Source: Pontibacter vulgaris (lineage in GTDB: Bacteria; Bacteroidota; Bacteroidia; Cytophagales; Hymenobacteraceae). Taken from it: a stretch of 64,000 bases of DNA. Numbering within the stretch: the stretch's first letter is position 1; every line of letters starts with the position of its first letter. The position numbers and the translations under genes were made by a program. Below are positions 34,594-42,233 of the stretch, in pieces. The notes below the pieces were generated by a model. That model was not told the DNA's origin and searched no databases. It was given only the letters and a program-made list of their open reading frames with translations. The stretch lies in contig NZ_JAJVDH010000005.1 of NCBI RefSeq assembly GCF_022758145.1, positions 186,001 through 250,000 of the forward strand, written 5' to 3'.

Positions 34594-34650
34594 CTGTTTG
34601 CCCCTTATACTTGCTGGTGAAAATACGCAGCAAGTATAAGGGGCAAACAG
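34594..34650. repeat. 23-base perfect inverted repeat carrying paired TATACTT/AAGTATA words
   Basis: The arms 34594-34616 and 34628-34650 (CTGTTTGCCCCTTATACTTG and on) are exact complements, with an 11-base loop. Each arm carries one heptamer, on opposite strands. It lies downstream of the membrane-protein gene ending at 34675. On the minus strand it lacks a T-run (it is followed by AAAAAAGC), so it is not a standard intrinsic terminator. It could be a bidirectional structure or a transcript-end stabiliser. Confidence 0.75.
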
Positions 34651-34674
34651 TCAAAACTCTAAAAAGCTTTTGAA

Positions 34675-35922
34675 CTAGTTAAAGCTGAAGAGCACCGGGA
34701 AAAGAAACACTACCACCAAAATCCAGATAACATATACAGGCAGGTAAGCGGCAATGGCTCTGCCTAATTCCGAAAGATCTGCTTTTCTTGTAAGGGACTG
34801 AAAGAGGGAGCGGGTTACCAGCAGCAGGTTGAAGAGGATCAGGATGTTGCTGCCCAGCACTGCCAGCCTGTTTGGTGTAATGCCCCATTCTGCGATCCGG
34901 AACATAATAGCAGATAAGGCAATACAGTTTACGATAGCGGTAACTATAGCAAGCAGAAACAGGACCCATCTGCCTGCCTTATCCTGCTGCTTACCAGAGC
35001 TATCGGCAATAGAGAAAAAGATGAGCGCCATTACTCCAATCAGCAGCACATTAAATAATATCAGGAAATCCCTGTCGGTATATGGGTCTTTTCCCGAGAA
35101 GGGGATAGCCAGCAAATACGCGGTTAGCATGATAAGAACCAGAGGGCTGAATATTTTAGCAATTACCGGCGATACCTTGTTTACCAGTTGCGGATTGGTT
35201 TGTGTAAGGTAGGTGGCAACTATAGGTATAGCTGCAAGCCCGAACACACCAACATATTCTGCATAAAACTGCTCTATCTGCAAGCCAATTATTGCAAAAA
35301 GTCCTATGGTAATTCCGGTCAGGATCGCACCGGCTATAACCAGCAGTGCGGTCATTACCAGTAGGTCGCCGTTAAAACGGAGGTAGCCCAGCCGCCTGTT
35401 ATAGTTGTTAAGTTCATTGCCAGTATAGGCTACTCCCAGCATCGCCCAGAGCAGCACAGGCAAATGTAAACAGGCCAGCACCAGTGTATCGCTCTCGTTA
35501 GTGTTGCCGGGCAGTAGATTTATGTACAGCAGGCTGATGATGGTAACCCCACCCAGCAGGGCTAATCTGTTTTTCGCCAAATTGTTCTTCCAGGCAAAAT
35601 AAGCTGTCAGCAGCGGGAACACGATAAAGCCAATATTTCTTGGGTAAAAGAACTCTTCGCTGATAGGTAAGAATGCCGGAAGTTTAGCAATAGTGCCAGC
35701 CAGCAATGAGGCTATCAGCACGAGCAACAAATCTTTGCCGGTGCCCCAGGAAATCTCATCACCTTCGTAGTTCAACCTTTCGTTCCAGAAATCTGCCAAC
35801 AGGGTACCTTTCAATTCCGGGTAAATAGTTCTGAACTCCTGTATAAAAGGCGTTTTGTTATTTCTGTATAGCCTTTCGAGTTGACCCGGGTCGTTTAAGT
35901 GCGTAAGTATTTCGTTTTTCAT
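34675..35922 (-). CDS. Polytopic membrane protein, DUF4153-like
   Basis: A 415-residue protein: a soluble N-terminal ~70 residues (ILTHLNDPGQLERLYRNNK), then about eleven membrane segments. The phrase RIAEWGITPNRLAVLGSNIL in a late loop is characteristic of DUF4153 proteins of Bacteroidota. Function is unknown. It is the last gene of the run 35990-38350, separated by 67 bases from its neighbour. Confidence 0.72.
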   Translation of the reverse strand: MKNEILTHLNDPGQLERLYRNNKTPFIQEFRTIYPELKGTLLADFWNERLNYEGDEISWGTGKDLLLVLIASLLAGTIAKLPAFLPISEEFFYPRNIGFIVFPLLTAYFAWKNNLAKNRLALLGGVTIISLLYINLLPGNTNESDTLVLACLHLPVLLWAMLGVAYTGNELNNYNRRLGYLRFNGDLLVMTALLVIAGAILTGITIGLFAIIGLQIEQFYAEYVGVFGLAAIPIVATYLTQTNPQLVNKVSPVIAKIFSPLVLIMLTAYLLAIPFSGKDPYTDRDFLILFNVLLIGVMALIFFSIADSSGKQQDKAGRWVLFLLAIVTAIVNCIALSAIMFRIAEWGITPNRLAVLGSNILILFNLLLVTRSLFQSLTRKADLSELGRAIAAYLPVYVIWILVVVFLFPVLFSFN

Positions 35923-35989
35923 GGTTGATTGATTAAAACCGAAGAAATTATAGTTTGCTGAAGCCGTTTTATTCCGCTGTTCTGGATAC

Positions 35990-36262
35990 TTATAGTTTAT
36001 CGATCATATCCCCGAGGTCGCTGACGCCTAAGGTGAACATAAAAATGACAATGCCTAAGATAAGCTTTACCACAATTGGAATCTGGAAACCTAGTTTTTG
36101 CCTGAACCAGGCAGTTGCAGGAGGAAGATAAACCAGGGAAAGAAGCAGGTAAACGATGCCCGGAACAGGGTGTACCAATACAATATTCAGTACACCCACA
36201 ACCAGCACAAGTATACCAAACACCCAGCTAATAATTTGCAGTGGCATAACGTAGTTTCTCAT
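35990..36262 (-). CDS. Small three-helix membrane protein (paralogue of 36618-36947)
   Basis: A 90-residue membrane protein. IISWVFGILVLVVGVLNIVL, LLLSLVYLPPATAWFRQKLG, and VKLILGIVIFMFTLGVSDLG align along their length with the 109-residue protein at 36618 (IISWLFGILFFAIGVVNTFW; LSLVYFLPVNDILKRITG; VKILLGMFILWAAMGVGEL). The two appear to be an old duplication. Function unknown. Confidence 0.78.
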   Translation of the reverse strand: MRNYVMPLQIISWVFGILVLVVGVLNIVLVHPVPGIVYLLLSLVYLPPATAWFRQKLGFQIPIVVKLILGIVIFMFTLGVSDLGDMIDKL

Positions 36263-36273
36263 GGTGTTAGAGC

Positions 36274-36564
36274 TTAACTACCAGCGAACGGAGTACCAAA
36301 AATACCTACGGCAAGCTCAGCCCAAATGAGGAAGAGCGCTACCAGAATGAATGCAATGAGGCCGATGCGGTAATCCATGTTCCGTACCTTTCTGATCACA
36401 AGTTCAATTACAAGGCCGGTGCCAAGTAGCAGTATACCCATCACCACAAAATCGCCAACGCCCCAGTTTACTTCATTTGTAAATTGCATGGCTATCAACG
36501 GAATAGAAAGTAGAAATGCTACTCCGGCCACAATGCCAACTAGTCTTTTGTTTTGCGCAATCAT
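36274..36564 (-). CDS. Small membrane protein, unknown function
   Basis: A 96-residue protein beginning MIAQNKRLVGIVAGVAFLLS, with three membrane segments (including VGDFVVMGILLLGTGLVIEL and IALIAFILVALFLIWAELAV). It is 12 bases upstream of the gene at 36262, clearly in the same operon. No family recognised. Confidence 0.75.
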   Translation of the reverse strand: MIAQNKRLVGIVAGVAFLLSIPLIAMQFTNEVNWGVGDFVVMGILLLGTGLVIELVIRKVRNMDYRIGLIAFILVALFLIWAELAVGIFGTPFAGS

Positions 36565-36617
36565 AATGTTCTGTTTTTATAGTTTATAATAAGTTAATAG
36601 TTCCTGATCCTGAGGTA

Positions 36618-36947
36618 TTAGATGGAATTCATCATGAGCTCGATCTTGTCAAATAATTCGCCTACACCCATGGCTGCCCAAAGTATAAACATGCCCAGCA
36701 GGATCTTTACTACCCAGAATTTAGGGATGGAGAAGCCGGTAATTCTCTTCAGTATGTCATTTACCGGGAGGAAATAAACCAGGGAGAGGAGGATGATGAA
36801 AATTCCAAAACCGGTGTCGTTTCCCCAGAAGGTATTGACCACTCCTATGGCAAAAAAGAGGATGCCAAATAGCCAGCTGATGATAGTTAAAGCTGTTGAT
36901 CCGTCGTTAATGGCAATGTCTTCCTGAAGTTCTCTTCTGTTGTTCAT
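36618..36947 (-). CDS. Small membrane protein (paralogue of 35990-36262)
   Basis: A 109-residue protein starting MNNRRELQEDIAINDGSTAL, a soluble N-terminal tail absent from the paralogue, then three membrane segments matching it. It ends ELFDKIELMMNSI. Function unknown; 53 bases separate it from the next gene. Confidence 0.78.
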   Translation of the reverse strand: MNNRRELQEDIAINDGSTALTIISWLFGILFFAIGVVNTFWGNDTGFGIFIILLSLVYFLPVNDILKRITGFSIPKFWVVKILLGMFILWAAMGVGELFDKIELMMNSI

Positions 36948-36987
36948 AATGTTTGCTATAAATGGTTTAATGATGAGATAAGTATGA

Positions 36988-37323
36988 TTAGTCCCACATG
37001 GTGCCGGCCAGGCCTAACACCGTACCAAGCCACAACCCGATGAGGTATACTGCCAGGCTTGCGACATTTGCTAATGCTGTTTTCCAGCCGCCCTGGTAGC
37101 GCAGGGTATCCATATAATAATAGAATGCACCACCGGCAGCACCAGCTACCGGCACTATAACAAGGGGGCGAATAAACCAGAATTTTGCCCAGGCTGGGTC
37201 TGGCTCACCTACGAAGAACAGGAAAGTGGCTATAAGTACAAATGCAATTATTGCCCCCTGCAAAGCACGTGTGCCAAGCGATATGGGGTGTAACGGTTGC
37301 TGAAATTCAGATTGCTCATTCAT
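36988..37323 (-). CDS. Small membrane protein, unknown function
   Basis: A 111-residue protein with LGTRALQGAIIAFVLIATFL, PLVIVPVAGAAGGAFYYYMD and ASLAVYLIGLWLGTVLGLAG, i.e. three membrane helices with a charged connecting loop. No family recognised. It is in the same run as its neighbours, with gaps of about 40 and 87 bases. Confidence 0.75.
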   Translation of the reverse strand: MNEQSEFQQPLHPISLGTRALQGAIIAFVLIATFLFFVGEPDPAWAKFWFIRPLVIVPVAGAAGGAFYYYMDTLRYQGGWKTALANVASLAVYLIGLWLGTVLGLAGTMWD

Positions 37324-37410
37324 GATATTAATGTTTTAAAGGTATCTGCTATTGTAGCTTTTGCTTGTTTGTAAAGTACTTTGAAAAGCAAAGTGTAAGC
37401 ACAAAAAAAA

Positions 37411-37719
37411 TTAGCTAATGTTCCGGTTGTTCAAAATCAGTTGTTCCAGCGCATCCAAGTGGCTTTTAAAAGCTTCGCGCCCGGTGTTGGTGGCATGGTA
37501 AGTGGTCTGGGGCTTTCGGCCAACAAACTGCTTTTCCACGCGCAGGTAGTCAGCTTCTTCGAGTGCACGCAAGTGGCTGGCAAGGTTACCGTCAGTTAGC
37601 TGCAAGGTATCTTTCAGGGTATTAAAGTCCACCTTGTCTTCCACCATCAGCACCGACATAATGCCAAGCCGCGCCCTGCTCTCGAAGGCTTTGTTTATAT
37701 TTTCAAGATACGTCTTCAC
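37411..37719 (-). CDS. Winged-helix transcriptional regulator (HTH_34/MarR-like)
   Basis: A 102-residue DNA-binding protein: SRARLGIMSVLMVEDKVDFN, LKDTLQLTDGNLASHLRALE (recognition helix), and the wing YLRVEKQFVGRKPQTTYHAT. Proteins of this class control their own operon in many Bacteroidota. The gene lies seven bases downstream of the membrane-protein gene at 37727 and upstream of four small membrane proteins, so it is a candidate sensor-linked repressor. Confidence 0.88.
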   Translation of the reverse strand: MKTYLENINKAFESRARLGIMSVLMVEDKVDFNTLKDTLQLTDGNLASHLRALEEADYLRVEKQFVGRKPQTTYHATNTGREAFKSHLDALEQLILNNRNIS

Positions 37720-37726
37720 AGGCCTG

Positions 37727-38350
37727 CTAGCGTTCGTATTTAAAGTACATCATGGTACCATACACAATGTGCAGCGCCCCAAATCCAATCGTCCACGCTA
37801 ATAATCCATAGCCAATAAAGAAACTGGCAATCAAACCAAGTATAAGCTCGCAAAAGCCAAGGTAACGGATATCGCTCAGGGTATATTTGCTACCGTTTAT
37901 CAGGGCCAGGCCATAAAAAACCAGCATAGCAGGCGCGATCAGGTAAATAATGCCATGGTAAAGCAGCACTACACAGAACACAGCCCCTACAGCCAGCGGA
38001 ATAAACAGGTTCAGCAACAGGCGCTGAGACTTGCTGTCCCAGATGCGGTGGTTGTTTTGCTTAGCGGTGCGCACTGTAAAGTACAGGGCAGATAATAAGG
38101 CAACCACAAGTACAGCAATGGCCAAAACCAGCAGGAACATAATATTCTCCTGAGACAGGCTAAAACTATAGTTATCGCGGTAGCCGATGTTGTTGCTGCT
38201 CAGGTACCATTTTGCAACGGCAGCACCGGCAAGCGCCGTAAGTCCGGCTGCTATACCTGAAAGTCCGCTAAGCGAAATAAACCGCGAAGAGCGATCCATG
38301 ATGTTTCGGATCTCGTGCAGGGCGGCTAACTGGTCTTGCTGTTGGTTCAT
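37727..38350 (-). CDS. Four- to five-helix membrane protein, first gene of the small membrane operon
   Basis: A 207-residue protein starting MNQQQDQLAALHEIRNIMDRSSRFI, a soluble helix, then membrane segments (LSGIAAGLTALAGAAVAKWY; MFLLVLAIAVLVVALLSALY; and others). It is known to me only as a conserved neighbour of HTH_34-type regulators in Bacteroidota. It heads the run; the promoter is presumably in 38351-38501, where two heptamers (38429-38442) and an AT-rich stretch occur. Confidence 0.78.
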   Translation of the reverse strand: MNQQQDQLAALHEIRNIMDRSSRFISLSGLSGIAAGLTALAGAAVAKWYLSSNNIGYRDNYSFSLSQENIMFLLVLAIAVLVVALLSALYFTVRTAKQNNHRIWDSKSQRLLLNLFIPLAVGAVFCVVLLYHGIIYLIAPAMLVFYGLALINGSKYTLSDIRYLGFCELILGLIASFFIGYGLLAWTIGFGALHIVYGTMMYFKYER

Positions 38351-38501
38351 AGTAAAGTACTTTGAGTTTCAAAGTTAATAATGCTTTACGTAAAGTCAAG
38401 TGCAATGGATAAAATATTTTAAAAGTCTATACTTTATACTTTTGATCAATAACCCAATAGCTCTACTATAGTTAGTATACTGGAAACCTAGCTTAAGATT
38501 T

Positions 38502-39284
38502 ATGACCAATACATACTATAAAAACAAAACCGTTTTAATTACCGGAGGCGCACAGGGCATAGGCTTAGGTATGGCACAGGCATTCGCCCGCGAAGGTGCT
38601 AATGTAGTAATAACCGATGCGGATAAAGAAGCGGGCAACGAAGCAGTAGAAAGGTTGCAGAAGGAAAAGCTGAAAGTTGAGTTTATACCTTGCGATATCA
38701 GCCAGGAGCATGAAGTTGTTGCCTTGCTGGCAAAGGTAGGTGAGAAGTATAAACAACTGGATGTGCTGGTGAATAACGCAGGTATTGCTGATCCTTTTAT
38801 GGGAGATCTGGAGGAGATGCTGATGTCGGAGTTTGACAGGATACTGGCTGTAAACCTTCGTGGGCCGGTACTTTGTACCAAGTACGCACTACCCTTATTG
38901 AGAAAAGCTACCCACCCGGCTATACTCAACATCAGCAGTACCAGGGCTTTTATGTCGGAGCCAAATACGTTCGCTTACTCTGCTTCAAAAGGTGGCCTGC
39001 AAGCGCTCACACATTCATTGGCTATAAGCCTGGCTGAAGACAGGATCAGGGTAAATGCCATTGCGCCAGGCTGGATAGAGACAGGAGAGTGGCAGAAAAA
39101 AAGCGACAAGTATAAACCCCAACATACCAAAGAGGATAAGGAGCAGCACCCGGTAGGCAGGGTAGGTACACCGGAAGATATCGCAGAGGCTGCCCTCTTT
39201 TTATGCTCCGACAAGGCAGGTTTCATCACGGGCCAAAGTATAACTATAGACGGCGGCATAACCGTGAAGATGATCTATGTGTAA
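38502..39284 (+). CDS. Short-chain dehydrogenase/reductase
   Basis: A 260-residue classical SDR: TGGAQGIGLGMAQAFA cofactor loop (residues 15-30), NNAGI near 92, active-site serine in NISSTRAF and the YSASKGG tyrosine-lysine pair, ending GQSITIDGGITVKMIYV. It is an NAD(P)H-dependent oxidoreductase of unknown substrate. It stands alone. Confidence 0.93.
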   Translation: MTNTYYKNKTVLITGGAQGIGLGMAQAFAREGANVVITDADKEAGNEAVERLQKEKLKVEFIPCDISQEHEVVALLAKVGEKYKQLDVLVNNAGIADPFMGDLEEMLMSEFDRILAVNLRGPVLCTKYALPLLRKATHPAILNISSTRAFMSEPNTFAYSASKGGLQALTHSLAISLAEDRIRVNAIAPGWIETGEWQKKSDKYKPQHTKEDKEQHPVGRVGTPEDIAEAALFLCSDKAGFITGQSITIDGGITVKMIYV

Positions 39285-39370
39285 TTCGAAATCTGCCAAT
39301 CAAATTTAACTCCTTCTTAACCTTTCTGAGGGGCAACACGGTAAACAGTAAAAACCAACGCTAACAAATT

Positions 39371-40027
39371 ATGGCTGATCTGCTGCAAAACCCTGTACTA
39401 TACTACGTAACCGATCCTATGTGTGCCTGGTGCTATGGTTTTACACCTGTTGTGAGGCGGTTATGGGCGTTATGGCGCGGTCGCCTTACTATACATGTCG
39501 TTGTGGGTGGGCTAAACCCTTATGCCGAAGAACCGCTTCATCGCGAAGAAAAGGAACGCCTGGCCGTAAGCTGGCACCGTGTGCAGGAGCGAACCTTCCA
39601 GCCGTTTGATTATCGCTTTTTTCTGCAGAAAGATTATGTATATAATACCGAGCCTGCCTGCCGGGCTTTGCTGTGCGCGCGCCACCTGCGGCCCATGCTT
39701 ACCCTGGAAATATTGCGTGCGCTGCATTCTGCTTTTTATGCCGATGGTCAGGATATTACAGATACACAGGTTTTAGTAAATATCATGCGCTTGTTCGGTA
39801 TTCAGGAAGGTTTGTTTCTTACCTTATTCGAGTCGGAGGAAATGATGCGGCAAACAGAAGAAGAATTCAGGTTCGCCCAACAGCTTGGAGCTACAAATTT
39901 CCCGAGCACCTTCTGGCAGGGAAATAACGGGCCTATACTTTTAACCAAAGGCTATTGCGACCTGCTGGAGCTGGAAGACAGACTACTGGAACAAATGCAA
40001 CATAGCAATTACGGAGCTCCGTCCTGA
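39371..40027 (+). CDS. DsbA family thioredoxin-fold protein
   Basis: A 218-residue protein with the redox motif CAWC in YYVTDPMCAWCYGFTPVV and a helical insert (AVSWHRVQERTFQPFDYRFF). It has no signal peptide, so it is cytosolic and likely a FrnE-like oxidoreductase or isomerase and not a true periplasmic DsbA. It starts 86 bases behind the SDR gene on the same strand. Confidence 0.9.
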   Translation: MADLLQNPVLYYVTDPMCAWCYGFTPVVRRLWALWRGRLTIHVVVGGLNPYAEEPLHREEKERLAVSWHRVQERTFQPFDYRFFLQKDYVYNTEPACRALLCARHLRPMLTLEILRALHSAFYADGQDITDTQVLVNIMRLFGIQEGLFLTLFESEEMMRQTEEEFRFAQQLGATNFPSTFWQGNNGPILLTKGYCDLLELEDRLLEQMQHSNYGAPS

Positions 40028-40145
40028 TTTTGATTAATACTTCCTGAATATAATGTTTTTAGCGCTTGTAAATATAGATTTTCAACAATATTCATAACTT
40101 TAGGTGTCTGAAACGGATTTAAAAGTGCAGCACAGCTAAAGAACC

Positions 40146-40505
40146 ATGAGAAGCAAGCCTACAACCAACCAGGTAGACGAGTATTTAGATCATCTTCCGC
40201 CAGAAAAACAAGTTCTGGCGCAGGAGATCAGGCGTATAATTCATGAGGCAGTGGCTCACCTTGAAGAGTGCGTGCGTTGGGATTATCCTTGTTATTTCTT
40301 TTATGGCCCGGTATGCTATTTTGCAGCCTCGCGTAGTGGTATGCATTTCGGCTTCTTCAGAGGAAAAGAACTTTCTGACCCGGCAAAGCGACTGGTAAGC
40401 CGAAACGGGCAAATGCCCCACATCAAAGTAAGATCACTGGAAGATATCGATGAGTTATACTTTGGCGATCTTATCCGGGAGGCCGTGCACCTGAACCAGA
40501 ACTAA
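40146..40505 (+). CDS. DUF1801 domain protein
   Basis: A 119-residue soluble protein with the DUF1801 pattern: VDEYLDHLPPEKQVLAQEIR, CVRWDYPCYFFYGPVCYFAA, MHFGFFRGKEL and HIKVRSLEDI. The family (YdhG/YjbR-like fold) has unknown function. The 3' end overlaps the convergent CDF gene by 35 bases. Confidence 0.9.
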   Translation: MRSKPTTNQVDEYLDHLPPEKQVLAQEIRRIIHEAVAHLEECVRWDYPCYFFYGPVCYFAASRSGMHFGFFRGKELSDPAKRLVSRNGQMPHIKVRSLEDIDELYFGDLIREAVHLNQN

Positions 40506-41409
40506 CCGGCTCCTCCTCCAGGGCGCACTGCTGGCCCGGAGCTTCCAGCTCGATGGTAACATGCGTTATTTCCAGTTTAGCCATCTCATCGCGTACCTGT
40601 TGCTTTAATTTTTCGGATTCCTGCAAGGGCAAAAGCGCATCTACCACGGCGTGCAGGGTAAGTACGTGGTGTGTGCCGTCTAAGGTCCAGAGGTGGAGGT
40701 CGTGCGCAGACCGGATGCCGGGAATTTTCTCAACTTGTTTTTGTACATCGGCTAATTTCAGGTCAGAAGGTATACCTTGTAATAATATGTTCAGGCTGAG
40801 GCGCAGGTTCCGGATAACATTATAAACCACAAAGCAGGTAATCAGCAACGAAAGTATAGGGTCGATAATAGGCAGATCGAAAAAGTAAAGTATAACACCA
40901 CCGGCCAGTACAGCTACCCAGCCCAATACATCCTCCAGCAGGTGCAGTTGCGCCACCCGTTCATTTAGCGAGGAGCCTTTGCCAAGCCGTAGGGCCGCAG
41001 CGCCATTCACCAGCACGCCTAAAAGTGCAAACCCAATCATACCTGTGGCATTTACAGGCTCCGGTTGCAACAACCTTGGTATTACTGCTGCCAGCACAAA
41101 CCCTGATCCTACTAAAAGTATAACTGCATTAATAACCGCACCCAGCAACGAAAAACGCCTATAACCATACGAGAAATTCTGATCGCGGCCCCGTTGGGAG
41201 AGGTGGGCAAAGTACCAGGCAAGACCCAGTGCCAGCGAATCGCCTAAATCATGTAAAGCATCCGAAAGTATAGCCAGGCTGTTTATCCAGAGCCCGCCAA
41301 ATATTTCGATCAGTGTAAAGCCAAGGTTAAGGAAAAAAGCAACTTTAATATTGCTGCTGCCATGGTGGTGATGGGTGTGCCCGTGGTGGTGGGAATGCGC
41401 GTGTGCCAT
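40471..41409 (-). CDS. Cation diffusion facilitator (zinc/cadmium-type exporter)
   Basis: A 312-residue CDF transporter. It opens with a histidine-rich tail (MAHAHSHHHGHTHHHHGSS), a common metal-buffering element. Membrane segment 2 carries ALHDLGDSLALGLAW, the HxxxD metal site, and segment 5 has VLGWVAVLAGGVILYFF; the cytosolic C-terminal domain (IPGIRSAHDLHLWTLDGTHH) is typical of CzcD/ZitB. It exports Zn, Co or Cd with proton antiport. Its last 35 bases overlap the DUF1801 gene on the other strand. Confidence 0.95.
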   Translation of the reverse strand: MAHAHSHHHGHTHHHHGSSNIKVAFFLNLGFTLIEIFGGLWINSLAILSDALHDLGDSLALGLAWYFAHLSQRGRDQNFSYGYRRFSLLGAVINAVILLVGSGFVLAAVIPRLLQPEPVNATGMIGFALLGVLVNGAAALRLGKGSSLNERVAQLHLLEDVLGWVAVLAGGVILYFFDLPIIDPILSLLITCFVVYNVIRNLRLSLNILLQGIPSDLKLADVQKQVEKIPGIRSAHDLHLWTLDGTHHVLTLHAVVDALLPLQESEKLKQQVRDEMAKLEITHVTIELEAPGQQCALEEEPVSSGSGARPPG

Positions 41410-41486
41410 ACTTTTTTAACGCAGTACTTTTATGTTTGGATACTATGGCCAGGACCCTGGTTTAGGTCTGTTTGCAATTTGCTTCG

Positions 41487-41494
41487 TACTTTTG
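41487..41494 (+). promoter_or_regulatory. Putative TAnnTTTG box of the two-component operon
   Basis: TACTTTTG matches the TAnnTTTG consensus, 55 bases before the response regulator start. No ideally placed -33 TTTG is evident. Confidence 0.4.
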
Positions 41495-41549
41495 TAAACA
41501 GTGTAAATGATCGCCTGTTCTGTAACAGCAAAATTAATAGCTTATACTT

Positions 41550-42233
41550 ATGAAGATACTGCTGGTAGAAGATGAGCCCAAAGTGGCTGCTTTCATTAAA
41601 AAAGGGCTGGAAGAGCAGTCTTTTGAAGTAGACCAGGCCTACGACGGACTTTTTGGCGTTAAGCTGGCCCTGCAGAACGAGTATGACCTTATTATACTGG
41701 ATATTATACTACCGCACATGAGCGGGCTGGATGTTTGCCGCGAAATCCGGAAACACAACACCACCGTGTCTATACTGATGCTAACAGCCCTGGGTACCAC
41801 CGACGATAAAATTACCGGGCTTGATGCCGGCGCCGATGATTACCTGACCAAACCTTTCGAGTTTAAAGAACTGCTGGCACGTATGCGAGCCTTAACCAGG
41901 CGCACAAACGATAGCGGAAGCGGCGAAAAACTAACCATAGCCGACCTTGAAATGGATGTGGTAAAGAAAACCGTAACCCGTAGCGGCAAACCCATAAACC
42001 TGACAGCCCGCGAATTTGCTTTACTACATTACCTGCTGCGCAACCGCGAGCGCGTTGTATCCAGGGTAGATATTACGGAGCAGGTATGGGAAACCTCTTT
42101 TGATACAGGTAGCAATGTGATAGATGTTTACATCAATTTCCTACGAAAGAAGATCGATAAAGACCATCCATCCAAACTGATACACACGCTGGTAGGCATG
42201 GGGTACGTACTAAAAGAACAGGCCGAGGTATGA
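41550..42233 (+). CDS. OmpR/PhoB-type response regulator
   Basis: A 227-residue regulator: receiver domain (1-120) with acidic VEDEP, phospho-acceptor D51 in LIILDIILPHMSG and KPF at 104 region, then a winged-helix effector (VKKTVTRSGKPINLTAREFA, VWETSFDTGSNVIDVYINFL). The sensor kinase gene overlaps by four bases (ATGA). The heptamer TATACTTATG lies right at the start region. Confidence 0.97.
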   Translation: MKILLVEDEPKVAAFIKKGLEEQSFEVDQAYDGLFGVKLALQNEYDLIILDIILPHMSGLDVCREIRKHNTTVSILMLTALGTTDDKITGLDAGADDYLTKPFEFKELLARMRALTRRTNDSGSGEKLTIADLEMDVVKKTVTRSGKPINLTAREFALLHYLLRNRERVVSRVDITEQVWETSFDTGSNVIDVYINFLRKKIDKDHPSKLIHTLVGMGYVLKEQAEV

